DNA of 64,000 nt from Phoenix dactylifera (taxonomy: Eukaryota; Streptophyta; Magnoliopsida; Arecales; Arecaceae): contig NC_052404.1 in the NCBI RefSeq assembly GCF_009389715.1, positions 10,734,480-10,798,479 of the forward strand, read 5' to 3'. The notes beneath the pieces were generated by a model, which was not told the DNA's origin, did not search any database, and saw only the letters and a list, made by a program, of their open reading frames with translations. A program made the position numbers and the translations under genes. Positions 51,720 to 63,000 of the stretch are shown piece by piece. Each line of letters begins with the position of its first letter. The first letter of the stretch is position 1.

Positions 51720-52110
51720 TTGGAAGGTATTTTTTTTTTTTAAGTTTCTGAGTCTAAGTACTCAAGATCTTCCTAACAAATAACTGATGTGGGACTAAAC
51801 ACACGATCTGCACTGATCCTCATATATTTTTTTCGTTTAAGCCCTGATATTCTTGTCAGGCTAAAGTTCCAAATCTACTCAAATCTAATCACAAGCAGGA
51901 CAGTCAGCCTATAGTCTGCCTCAATGAGCCCGTACTGCAGTGTTTCTTAGTCCACATGGGCTATAGGCCGGTCCACTTTGATATCATTTATAAAATAATT
52001 TAGGATTTGACCCAAAAAAACTAGTCAGAAGATATTTTTGGGTTTCTTAGTTCTATATAAGTATTCGATATCTTCCCAGCAAATAACCGATATGAGATTC
52101 TTCATAAAGA
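51720..52110 (-). mobile_element. TRIM-like LTR element remnant
   Basis: Two related direct segments share a taagta..cgagatcttcc.a.caaataac.gat motif, about 51,745-51,805 and 52,050-52,105. The interior between them has a tttaagccctgat...tcaaatctaatcacaagca signature. There is no coding capacity. The same interior recurs at 61,498-61,812, so this is a family. It is a broken fossil with poorly defined ends. Confidence 0.55.
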
Positions 52111-52659
52111 GCAGTCAAAAGAGAGAAAAAAGAGAGACGAATATTACATGAAATGTTAAAAACCAAACTCCCACGTAAAACTATATAGACATCATGCCAT
52201 TTTCTTAGGCTCAGTGGCTCGAGGTCCTAATTTACTATACCAGGAAACGAATGAGCTTAAGAATTGAATTTGGATGCCCCATCAATTTTGAAAGTTGAAT
52301 TTAGGTGCCTCCTCTACTCCACATTTAGAATACAACGAATGAAATTTAGGCCTGGTCAGCATACAAATATTACATAAAAATATATAAGCTTTGAGTCTGC
52401 ATTAACTAGTTCATGGATACAACTTTGAACCTAATATGATACGGAACTCCAGCAATATGTAGGTCCATGGATTCTATCCGAGTCCAACTATGTTGCCATC
52501 CACTTTCCATCCACTGGGTAGTTGGGTTGTGACTAATTTTTTGGAAAAATTATTTTTTACACTGTATGCATCACAGAGCCGTGCACTTTACCAATCACAA
52601 CCACTCAAGAAAACAAAAAAAAAAAAAAAGTGTGCCACGCCCTCACTTTTTTAAGTTAT

Positions 52660-52772
52660 TCTGAAGTCCAACAACAGGCGTCAAGGCGTTCCCACAGAAT
52701 AAATTCGCTTTTGTTAAGAAGTCAAACAACACGCGTCATGGTGTTCCCACAGACTAAATTCGCTTTTACCAA
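52660..52772. repeat. Two-copy tandem repeat, about 55-bp period
   Basis: The units start aagtccaacaacaggcgtc at 52,664 and aagtcaaacaacacgcgtca at 52,719. Both contain gttcccacaga.taaattcgc. The copies are about 90 percent alike. Confidence 0.85.
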
Positions 52773-52948
52773 CGGTAGCGTGCAGATCGTTCAAGGCTTC
52801 AAGCTGGCTACATCGGCACAGGCAGTGTCTTTCCCCATTTCCATGCCTTTCATATTTATGGAGTTGATGGTGTTCTATAATTTTTTTCTTGAGCATCATG
52901 ATCGGTGCTTGACTTATGAATTAATATAAATGTTGACAAAATATTCAT

Positions 52949-53268
52949 TTTTTTTTGGTACATCGGCTGTTCACACGGCTCTCGCATGAGCACAGCCAGC
53001 TACATCACTATCAAGAAGACTATATAAATTAAAGGGAACAGAGGACTGCTGGGTCCACAGAAAATCTCCAGAATGATAAGCAACAAATGAGGCGACCCAA
53101 TCCGCAGCTTGGTTCGCCTTCTGAAAAATGTGCCTGACCTAAGCAACACGGCACTCCCACAACATGCGTCGTATGTCCCCTAGGAGTAGGTGCTCAACCT
53201 CCTCCTGCCCCTCCTCCCGTAAGCACTCAATTAACACGACTAAGTCTCCCTCTAGTATGATACAGCCG
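52949..53268 (-). mobile_element. 5'-truncated L1-type LINE, RNase H end
   Basis: 320 bp flanked by a perfect 14-bp duplication gacaaaatattcat (52,935-52,948 and 53,269-53,282). On the minus strand it ends with an A-run next to the left duplication, as expected for a LINE 3' end. It encodes the last part of the plant LINE RNase H domain. Seen phrases are HIFQKANQAADWVA, then AGCAHARAV and a stop. It is 5' truncated at insertion, which is typical. Confidence 0.92.
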
Positions 53269-53840
53269 GACAAAATATTCATACCAAACACTTGGAATAC
53301 ATCTCTCAAGGTTCAATTGCGTAATCTCTTAATTACCAACACAAACTGCTGAGCTATGGCCAATTTGTTTGCCTCTTCATATTTTAAACTGCGTCCAAGC
53401 TACAGCCTATGTCTATCTCCCCTAGATTAATTGCATGTCAAAAATTGGTGATAAATAGGCTATGTTCCATTTGAGCTCAGGTAGGTTAGATCATCATTTG
53501 AATTCAATTTATTGTTCACCTAATAGAGTGTCAGGCCTTCATGCAATTGGTTCTATTACACAGCCTACAAGTCCCAAGATCAATGCACGGCTGATTCTGC
53601 ATCGGACAATGCATGATTGATCCTATAAAGGATGATCAAATAGTCCAAACATTGTTGTGCCTACCTAACTCCTATCTTAACTCTATGAAGCACACAGTAT
53701 TGCCATGCCTGTGGCAAGTGGCAACAACTTGTAAAGTTTCACCTATTCAATGCAGCCAGCCAATGCAGACTACATGGACTGATACCCTTTTATCACATGG
53801 GATGTCTGATAATTTATTTGAGCTCTCCAAACTTAAGGAC

Positions 53841-54082
53841 CATCCTTTGGGCTCCAGAATGAGATTGGGAATGAATAACTCCTATTTCAGCCATTTGGGC
53901 GGAGGGGGAGTTCTATTCCTATTCTGATTTCAGGAGAGAATGAGAATGCCTTAATCCGCTAAAACTCAATCCCAATTTCAGTCACAAACCAAATACATCG
54001 TGACATATAGCTATTTCGATTTCCATTCTAATCTATTCCGATTCTGATTTCGATTTGTTTGCAAACCAAACACGCCATTAGT
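53841..54082. mobile_element. Possible MITE with GTTTGGTTTGC-type end
   Basis: The right end, in reverse complement, reads ggcgtgtttggtttgcaaac. Repeated gattccgatt/gaatgagattggga motifs face each other across the interval. The left end near 53,841 matches only loosely, and no target duplication is clear. Confidence 0.4.
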
Positions 54083-55689
54083 CTCCTATGCCTGAATTAA
54101 TTAACTATCAGTTTATGAACATTAGCAACACCATCAACTACAACAACTTGGGAAAATTGGGTGGAAGCCAAGAGGGTTGGGTTAAGTAGAGAACATGGGA
54201 GAGCAGTATTGTTTTAGCTTTGACTCGAGTATTAAATAGGCTGCAGTTGCAGGGGTAGATGAAGCTATCTCTGCTTGGCTGGCAAATGACATATGGTATC
54301 CAAATGTCAGACAGGCTGTATTCCTAGTAAGCATCGAAGGGACGATAGTCATAGTTATCAGGGACTAAATTTCCCCTGCTACAGAATGTTTTGAGGAAAT
54401 CTTCAGTGTGAAATTGATCAACTAGATAGCTGCAGAACTACTCAGCATGCTTACTATTTTATCACTTGCTCCATAGTGGATACCAAGGCTGCAAGTGGAG
54501 TAGCAGAGCTTTTAAAAAGATAAAGTATTTGGAAATTATGCTCAAGAACACATCGACTTTCTGCATAAAATGTAACAAAAGAATTACTAAAGCCTAACCT
54601 TAAATTTTTTATTGGAGCATAGATCTTGTATTAAGAGCATATATAAAGATGTTATGTCAGATAACTACGAGTGATATATGGAAAAAATTTTAAAGAAAAT
54701 GCAGCCAAAAATAATCCAAATAAGAGGCATGTAACTATGAAAGTCACCTGCCTGTCTGCTTTCTTAAAAGCGTCAGTGAACGGTATGGATTTGAATTTTA
54801 ATAGCTCTAATCTTGTTCGCAATCCTTTGCCTATGCAAGTAGAATCTCGAAAGATCAACTTGAGACCATGTTATGCATTACTATGTGCTGTTATATTTGT
54901 GAGTGTGAGTTACAACGAAATTTGCTGCATGACCAACTTTTTAAGAAGGAATTTAACTTCTGATTAAACCAAGTTCTTGAGAATCCAAAGAGAATGGCTT
55001 TTTTTTTTCTCCCATCTAGTGCTAGTTGGATACATGTCATATGCAAGTAGGCCAATTGGACTAACGTTGAAGCCGAGCCATGTCATGGGCCATGCAAGGC
55101 TAAAGTTTCACCAGGCATGCATGACCCAATTCACAATAGAGTCAAGCCCATGGGTCATGCAATCCCAAAGATATCACAATAGATGGCAGAACCAACCTGG
55201 CACCTTTTCGGAAGTTTTGAGTTAGCAAATCCATGCAGTAGACATTCATGGCACAAGAAATAGCGAGAACAACCATTATTTTCTATAGTCATTTTGCTGG
55301 AAAAATAAGTCCTCACATGATCCAATAACTGAAATAACAACTTCAAATGAAGCAAAAGAAAGATCCTCCTTTGCTCAAATTACTCAACAGACAGCTACTA
55401 TTTTTTCTCTTTTAAAATCCTTGTTGACAAACCACCACCGTAATGAGCAATCATTTATTCTAAGATGACAAGGCATGCGAAAGAAGGAAAAAATACGCGC
55501 GCGCGCAGACAAAGAAGAGGAGGAGAACAAGTGAGGAGGGAGAGGAGAGAAAAATACCTTGGGAAGAGGGGGAGCTCGATTGGGGGTTGGGGTCGGTCGG
55601 TCGGCGTCGGAGAGGAGGAAACGAAGGCTAGGGTTAGTCAGAGCCGGAGAAGAAAAAAAGGAGTCTAGGGCAGAATGAGGACTGGATGG

Positions 55690-56034
55690 TCGTGTGCTTG
55701 GGTTTCGTTTGGTGGGGAGTTAGCCTCCGACGACGCTTATAAGTGTCGTTTTAGGTGTAAGCCTCCGACGATGCTTATAAGCATCGTTTTAGGCTAGGTG
55801 ACACCACAACGCTTAAAAGCGTCGTCCTAGGCCCGGTTTCCCACCTCCAACAACACCTAAAAGCATCATCTTAGGTGGAGGCCTCCGACGACGCTTTCTA
55901 GCATCGTCTGCTCTTTCATGCTTATCGATGCTACTTTGAAGCACCGACAAATTTTGGCGCCGGAACTAAAATTACCGATGCCTCTACCTAGCATCGGCAG
56001 GCATAAGTTGGCTTTGTCCGGTTTTGCTGTAGTG
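55690..56034. mobile_element. CACTA-like (En/Spm) terminus with hairpin subterminal repeats
   Basis: The right edge at 56,034, in reverse complement, begins cactacagcaaaaccgg, a CACTA-type terminus. Inward lie about five units of ctccgacgacgcttataagc, each holding a short palindrome (gcttataagc, gcttaaaagc, gcatcgat-like) around cgacg/cgtcg, as in the subterminal repeats of CACTA elements. The matching left terminus was not found. The purine-rich stretch 55,465-55,680 may belong to the same element. Confidence 0.65.
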
Positions 56035-56178
56035 TGATGGCCATGGAACTGGAAATAAAATGTTGAGTGGTTTAAGATATTGCCTTGGTTCCATGGTAAA
56101 ACTCAACATGGAGTTGCACCCTATTCTCATGGCGATCGACCAGGCAATGTTCAAGCAAGAGAACCATCAAATAACAGG

Positions 56179-56225
56179 GCTGATGCACCGCAGCCAATGA
56201 TCAACCACTGTGATGCGTCTGAGAA
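56179..56225 (-). pseudogene. Remnant of a second malectin-like gene copy
   Basis: tgatgcaccgcagccaatga and the following ..ccactg.gatg.gtctgag match the start of exon 2 and its acceptor in the gene at 56,733-58,183 (its 57,981-58,025). On the minus strand the start of the exon reads C-G-A-S-A like the intact copy, and then meets a stop codon. Similarity fades within about 50 bp. It is a leftover of an old tandem duplication. Confidence 0.7.
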
Positions 56226-56732
56226 GTGAGAGAATACGAGATAAAGCATAGAAATCAGGGAAACAAGAATTGGACAGGGAGGAGCAGTGCAGTTTCTAAA
56301 TTACAGAACATAACAGTAAAGATGCTTATCTTGTCAGCAGCAGATTTATTAATTTCTGGTTTATTTCCAAGCATTGTGCTATTGTTCTTGCAAACATGAG
56401 CATCAAGGTGAGACTGCAAGGTCCTGGATTCCACAGGAGGGAAACAGACTGTTTTAGGGAATTTACAGGTCTTCTTGCAGATGTGCTATTTCTTTAAGCG
56501 GATCATAGAAGAACTACGCAAATATGTACATGTTCACGGTTGCAATCAGATATATGTAATCTTCTACAGATCAAAGAAAACTCTCACTTGTAGACTTGTA
56601 GTCCAAGCTATTAAATCAGGTGTTTCATGAAAAAAACACTATAGTTTAGATATGCCCCGTTCGCCCCTCCCAGGACCTCGAATTGTCGGGACCATAACTT
56701 GACAAAGTTATTTTTCAGCCCCCCTTCTTCTC

Positions 56733-58183
56733 TTACAAAAACGAAGCAACAACACCAAGGACAAAGATTACAGGTACTAGAAGCATAGAAGATGGTTGAC
56801 TTTTACTCATAATGAAGGGATTGAAGTGGTTGCCACTTGGAGCACCTGATTCCTGATCCAAGTTGATGGTGGTGAATACTTCCATGGCATTGATGATGGG
56901 AGGTAATATAGAACCCTCCAGTGGAGATAATGTCAAATTGGCAGGGCCTGAGAACTCATTCGTGTAGAAAGACACCACTTGGCATGAGTTGTCTTTGAGT
57001 TGTATGTTGTGGTTACTTTCCTGACCATTTATATAAATTGCGAACTTCCTGCCATTGATGGGATCTGGGAAGAGGACCAACTCCATGAAATATAGGATGA
57101 TGTAAGCTGTCTCGTTGGTTGGTGGAAGCTCAATTAGCAAAACAAGGGAGTCCGAGGAATTTGATGCTGTTATAGCCGTGTTTATAACCGAGAGAGGAGG
57201 GTCATTGTCAGCAGTTGGTGCTTTTGGTGGCAAGCAAGATGCATTAGGATAATTTGGCATTCCTTTTGCTTTCCAAATTCTGTTATACTTCTCGTCCAAA
57301 CCATCATGCCTGTCAACCAAATCAGCTGAGATAACTTGTTAATACGCTAAGAGTTTACACTACTCAGCTACTAGTCGGATCAAATGCATTAGGATGACGA
57401 CACAGCAATAGCCATGGTATTTTTGTTTGATAAATTGGTTATTTTGTTGCAGTAAACCCAGAGCTTCATCCTTAATTACCTGATGTCTGCGATGGCTCCA
57501 AAATCTGTTCTGCTCCGTAGATAGAATGCCGTATGCATGTTCCCATCCAGCTCTTTATATACATCTGCTGGAAATGGCATGATTTCAAGGGAAGAAATGA
57601 AGGGAACCCCGCCATCATCTCCTCTCCTCACAAGGCAGACGCTGATGTTACCTTCCTTGTGCCTATAAACCACTTCATGGTAGATGGGATCCTCATCCAG
57701 AGAAGTTGCAACGGTCGCCCACTGATGGCCATCGAACTGGAGGTCAAACGAGGGGGGCTTGGAGATGCCATCGTAGTTCCCGTAGTAGAACCCGGCACGA
57801 AGGAGCACCCTGCTCTCGCCTTGGCCTGGCAGAAGGTAACAGCTCTCATCGCCCTGCGGGAAGAAGCGAAGGGTGTTCATGGCTCGGGGCTCCTTGCTTT
57901 GCGATACGAGCATTTTTTGACCGGTCGTGACGTAGCTGTCATCAGTTTCCCATCTAAGCAAGCTGCTGTCCAACGACCATGCTGATGCACCGCAGTCGAT
58001 GTTCGACCACTGCGAGGTGTCTGAGGAGGAAGGAAGATGAATAAAAGAATAAAAGATCGCGAGAATTCAGCATAGAGGAAGAGTACGTGTGCATGCCTGA
58101 TACTCACTTGGGAAGTCGAAAGCTTCATGCATGTCCGTAAGTGCACTTAAAACCAGCAAAAGGATTGCCCGAACTCTTTCCAT
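56733..58183 (-). CDS. Malectin-like domain protein, likely GPI-anchored, 397 aa
   Basis: Three exons on the minus strand: 58,108-58,183, 57,480-58,020 and 56,733-57,309. Introns are GT-AG, and the joined 1,194 nt stay in frame. Exon 1 encodes a signal peptide (MERVRAILLLVLSALTDMHE). Exon 2 encodes a Malectin_like domain, with WSNIDCGAS and a DDSYVTTG motif as in the ectodomains of LRR-type and CrRLK1L kinases. Exon 3 continues it (NAMEVFTTINLD) and ends with a hydrophobic tail SMLLVPVIFVLGVVASFL without a basic end, which fits a GPI-anchor signal. There is no kinase or LRR. Kinase-less malectin-like proteins are known in plants (Arabidopsis At1g24485/At1g25570 type, function unclear). It is probably a cell-surface protein binding wall glycans or partnering a receptor kinase, which is inference. 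Confidence 0.85.
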
Positions 58184-58689
58184 CAGATCTAAAGAATGTA
58201 AAGCGCTCTCTATGGAGAGAAAAGTTCCTGACGAGCTATTTCTATGTTAGCCTTTGTATTTTGTAGTCGGATGTTCTCTCTGGTGTACTGTGAGAAGTCC
58301 GGATGCATCGTTGAAGGCTTCGCAACTTTTTGTTCCATCTGAAAGGTAGCGTTAGAATTTGTTATTTTTTTATGGCCTTGAGTAGGCGGCTGCAACCTGT
58401 TTAACAGTCCAGCTTTGTGGCTTGGCTCAACCTCAAGATTTCACGAGCTGAGCATGGTTCGTATTTGGCTCCTACGAAATTGAACCTGATTTAGCATGAC
58501 ATGGTTCGTATAGCTACAAATTGCAGGTTCTCTTGATGGAATATGTCATGCTTTAGAGATGCTTGATTGAAGTCAGGTGGAAGAGGAAGCACAGTTTTAA
58601 TCATAGTTACAGAGCTGGACTAGATATTAAACCGGCCAAGGGGCTGGGTGGTCCGGCCACCTCTTCAACTGATTGGACTGTTGGAGGAA

Positions 58690-58775
58690 CATGCATGCAT
58701 GTATGTGTGTGTGTGTGTGCGCGCGCGCTTATGTAAATATACATACATACATACATGTGTGTGTATTAGAATAAC
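58690..58775. repeat. Compound GT/GC/CATA microsatellite
   Basis: gtgtgtgtgtgtgtg, then cgcgcgcgc, then acatacatacatac and gtgtgtgt in one stretch. Confidence 0.95.
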
Positions 58776-59277
58776 TAAAACAGTTAAAGACAAATTTGAT
58801 ATTATGTAAGAAAATATGCTAGGCTAGTAGCTAGGTACGTTTTTAAACTTAAATACTAAAAGTTTGGAGTTCATCACAAAATTATTCACAGATTGTCCTA
58901 AGTCACATGTAACACAATTGTCATGCATATCCTTAGATACTGCAAATTATAAAAATTAGCAAATAATGATGATGGTGTCACACAAGATGTGTCTAATGGA
59001 GATTGACATATGCATAAGCGTGCCATGTTTACAGGATAAATAATTACAAAATAACGAGTACTAATTTATGTAATTGGTCATCCATCAACCTTACAAAATA
59101 ATGGCGGAAAAAAAATTATCCGGACTAAATAAAAGAAAAATTTCAGAAAACACATATATATAATAGATACTCCCAGTATATAAGAATTATAGAGTTATTA
59201 ATAAATTGAGGACATTACAAATAAGAGCTATGGTCAGTGGTGGGGGAGGAGGTGGCCAGATGGAATGGGGCTTGGTC

Positions 59278-59313
59278 TAGAGAGAGAGAGAGAGAGAGGA
59301 GGAGGAGGAGGAG
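59278..59313. repeat. GA / GGA microsatellite
   Basis: About nine GA units followed by six GGA units. Confidence 0.95.
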
Positions 59314-59349
59314 GTTGCTGTGGCTTTATGTGGGGTGGGTGAATGGGTG

Positions 59350-59603
59350 TGTTAAAATCACCACTTGTCCAATAAGCTTAAGCTGATAGAATGGGATAGA
59401 TTTATTTATTTATTTAGTATTTTCTTACACTCCTCGGGCCAGATTTTTTTTTTAATGGGTAAGCCCAACATGTGAAGTTTTTAATAATGGGGTTAAAGAC
59501 TACGGAGATAGGGTTCGAACTCAGAACCTCTGCTCTGATACCATATTAAAATCACCACTTGTCCTATAAGCTTAAGCTTTTAGGAAAAGTGGTAATTTCA
59601 ACA
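59350..59603 (-). mobile_element. TRIM-like miniature LTR element
   Basis: Two short direct repeats, 59,350-59,429 and 59,544-59,603, share ttaaaatcaccacttgtcc and ataagcttaagct. Read on the minus strand, a perfect primer-binding site tggtatcagagc (59,532-59,543) follows the right repeat directly. A T-run near 59,447 lies toward the other end. There is no coding capacity. Near-matching 5-bp flanks (gggtg and ggatg) may be the target duplication. The repeats have diverged, so it is an old fossil of about 250 bp. Confidence 0.75.
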
Positions 59604-60805
59604 GGATGCTTAGGTGAGAATGGTGCTAGACTCTAGGGCCACAAGGAGGAGGGGGGAGAGGGAGATAGAGAGAGATTGGGGAGCGGAAATGGGACTGTTT
59701 CTTGATGGACTGAGTATAGGAACTAAGAAGTGGATGTCTCCTATGTTGAGCAAGCTTACAATGCATCTTCCTGTCTATACACAATTGTCTCCTATGCCTA
59801 TCAAATAAATAGGCCTAAACTTTTGTCTGAAATAGCAGTCATTGAAGACCCATTCTATACACACATAACATCATCAATAGTTTTGTATGGAGCGTGCTCT
59901 TTCAAACATGAATCTCAAACTGGACAAATTGTAAATTTACCTTCTGGGTTTGTTTTCCAATCTTAATTTGTATCCGTCTGGATGATTTAGATACTGCAAC
60001 TGTTTTTTTTTTTTGGCACAATTTCTACAGTTGCACTGTGTACTTACATTTATTATAACCTTGTAAACAATTAATGGGTGATCTTGAGTTGCGTTGAAGG
60101 ATTTCTGGCCTCGAAGGTAATGATCCCTTGTGGTGGTGGCATGGCAAGTCCAGTTGTCTCTAGTTGTTTGGAAGACCGATCCCAATTGTCTCGAGCATGG
60201 AATACAAGCATGGTCCACCGCATGCAGAAAAGTGCGACCTGGCAACTGTAACAGCCATAAAAAAGGCTTCAACAAAAAAAAAACAGCCATTAAAAAGAGG
60301 TGGGTGTTTCATCTCTCCGGTATTACCTTTCACCGTCTTGGCTCTCTGAGCTGTACTCACATTCGTTATGTATGAGTTGCCGATGTACCAAAAAAAAAAA
60401 AAATTTAAAGACCTCTCAGAATTGATGGAAAATGCCTTCGCCTTATCCCATCGTTTCAGGAGCCTTTCTACTTGCATGGAGCTGTTTCAGATTTGGGGGG
60501 ATTGGGTCTTCATTGCTCGGTCGTTTTACCCTCGACGGATTGGAGTACGCGTATGCTAACGCTTAGGCTGAAGAGTCCACAACATTTCCATTTTGATGGG
60601 GGCCGAAAAAGTTGGAGAGATTAAATGGAAAATTTACTTTTTCTAGGTAGAAAAGAATACGTGGATTCGATATGGAATTTCTCCGTGACTTTCCCGAGGG
60701 ACGATAGCTTGTAATCCAAACCACACTTGGCAATCACATGATCTTGGATGAGTGGATGCGATCAAATATGCTGGTTGACAGACGAAGGTCGGCAGGTTCA
60801 AAGGC
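59604..60805. other. Intergenic, no gene supported
   Basis: Short open frames only. It contains several A/T homopolymer runs (near 60,005, 60,275 and 60,395). Confidence 0.5.
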
Positions 60806-61173
60806 TTTTTTTTTTTTTTTTTTTTTTTTTGCTTAGGAAAAGGAAAGAGCGGGGTGAGGAGGACCTCACCCGCATAGCAACCCCTACTGGGCTCCCTTCC
60901 CGCTGGAGAATGTTCGATACGGACAAACAAGTTTTACTCATACCCTCCCCACCCGCGGTCCGTGGAGGAGCTTCACCAATGTGGCAGCCCCTTCCACGTA
61001 TGAGTATGTCACACCAGCACCACCTAAGTACCGGCACACCAGATGGCGACTCCACCGAACAAACCAGGTGGGGGACATCCGGTCCCCACATTTAATCGAC
61101 GCCCATGCATTTCGAATCTAGGCCACTCCGGTGGAATCTTAGCCCCGTTCAATCGTGCTACCACCTCAGTGGT
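60806..61173 (-). mobile_element. SINE-like element, 368 bp, with A25 tail
   Basis: On the minus strand it starts near caccactgaggtggtagcac, which resembles a Pol III box A. About 50 bp later comes gattcgaaatgc, which resembles a box B. It ends in a run of 25 A (T on +, 60,806-60,830). Near-matching flanks gcaggttcaaag (60,792-60,803) and gcaggttcgaaa (61,174-61,185) look like the target duplication. It encodes nothing. The long clean tail suggests a fairly recent insertion. Confidence 0.7.
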
Positions 61174-61497
61174 GCAGGTTCGAAATTATTGTTAGAGTTT
61201 TATTTTTAAAAAATAATAATTTTAAAAAATAAATATATCAGTTTTATCTTCTAAATTTTATATGGTTTAAAAAGTTTAAAACTCGCATTAGGTTTTATCC
61301 AGATTATTACTTTATAATAAAAGATGTTGTCCCTCATGTTATACTTTAAATTAGCATGAGTTGCATATGTTCAAACGTACAGGAATTGATATTGTTTTAT
61401 CGATTTTTTTTTTTGGTGAGCGGTTTCGATTTTTTTTGAATTTAAACAACTTGTTTTTTTTTCTTTATGCAGGTAGAAGAAAAAAAAGTTTTGCGAT

Positions 61498-61812
61498 TCA
61501 CTCTATAACAATTCAGGACCTTACTCAAAAAGGCTAGCCAAAAAATATTTTTTAGATTCTTTGATCTAGTATAAGTACTAAAGGTCTACCCAGTGAATAA
61601 TTGATGTGGAACTAAACACACGTTCGTATGGATCCTCACATACTCCTTCCATTTAAGCCCTGATGTTCTCATCAGACTAAAAGTTTAAATCTATTTAAAT
61701 CTAATCACAAGCACCACGATTGGCCCATGGTTAGCCCCAATGAATTTGTGCTGCAGTGTCCCCTATTCCACATAGGTTATGGGCTAGATCCGCTCTGATG
61801 ACATGGCCATGC
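61498..61812 (-). mobile_element. Second copy of the TRIM-like family, partial
   Basis: Matches 51,745-51,990 in order, with tttaagccctgatgttct, aaatctaatcacaagca and gtgctgcagtgt. A ctctgatgaca near 61,795 looks like a decayed primer-binding site on the minus strand. The second direct repeat is not seen. Broken fossil. Confidence 0.55.
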
Positions 61813-62980
61813 TACTAAGAGGTACATCCCACGATAACACGAAGCCAAGCGTTTCATTTAGTTTTCAATTCCATCTCAAATATAATAGAATAAATAGGAG
61901 TTCAATTTCATTATCCATTAAATGCAACTATCATTGGTAGCAGGCAATAGATTTGATCATGTGTAGAAAAATTAAGCTTAGGATTATGATTCGTAACGTT
62001 GGCATATGATGAGTATAGAAGAGTTGGTTTATATCAGAGTGCGCAGCGGAAGAGTGGTGGTTTGAGTTATTTTGACACTACTTATAAGTCCGGCGGCAGG
62101 CCAACATAGTGAGCCACACCTGGTGGTGGTCGGCCAAAGAAGAGAAAACAAAAATAGGAGAAACTTTGCCTGTGATCAATCCGGCGATTCGCCGGCCGAA
62201 TTCAAGAAAAAGAGAGAGTGGCCCAACAACCAAAAGAAAGAGGAGAGAACGACCAACCAACAAGACTCACCTTCAGCGAGCTCTTCCGATTGGATCAATG
62301 GCGAAAACCCCGAGATCCTCTACGGCAACAGTCTCAAAAATCATCTCAAAATCGGTGGCGAACTTGAGTGATCAGCGGCGAGGTTCGAATGAGGATTGAG
62401 ATCTCTTGAATAGACATGGAGGCTTGGTTTTTGTTAACTTCCGATGGAGTCGAAGAGGAGCCGGAGTTAGTCTCCTCTTCTGACTCAAACAGGGTACTCC
62501 ATTCCTATTTTTTTTTCATTTCGTGGGGCTAAAAGACTGGGCCGGTCAAATGGACCGGCCCAGTTTATTGGGTCTCACACACTCATTGTATCAAGAGCCG
62601 CACATCCATGTTACTGCAAGCCTTCTCAAATTCTTTTCTATTTCAACAATCCATGTTGTCTTGTGACGTCTCCTCTCCAGCAACTTCTAAAGCATTGTGT
62701 TAGCCTTTTTACTTAGCCCTGCTCATATTACCATCTCAATTCGTTTGTATTCATTAGATTGCGCTTCCACATAAATGATCATGTTTTATTTCATCTTTGC
62801 TTTAACACATCCAACCATGCACATTGTGCGTGCTTGACTCTCATTATTGCCGACTTCAAAATCTGAGGCTCAAACTACGAAACAATCAGAAAAACAATAC
62901 CCATAAAAGTACTATTAATAAATGAGTTTATTAAACTCGAAACACAGCATTTAGTGGAGGTAAAGAGAGACAAGTTCAAA
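61813..62980. other. Intergenic upstream of the MAKR gene
   Basis: Open frames at 62,072-62,399 are short, overlapping and without known motifs. A strong hairpin at 62,536-62,564 is listed separately. Confidence 0.5.
62536..62564. repeat. Perfect 12-bp inverted repeat (hairpin)
   Basis: actgggccggtc, a 5-base loop aaatg, then gaccggcccagt. The GC-rich stem could be extended through a G-T pair. Function unknown. Confidence 0.9.
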
Positions 62981-63000
62981 AGAGAACAAAATATGGGTCA

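Noticed and set aside
62072-62399. Overlapping frames of 96-99 codons as a gene
   Set aside because: Composition is Lys/Asn/Arg-rich without domains, and two frames overlap on the same strand.
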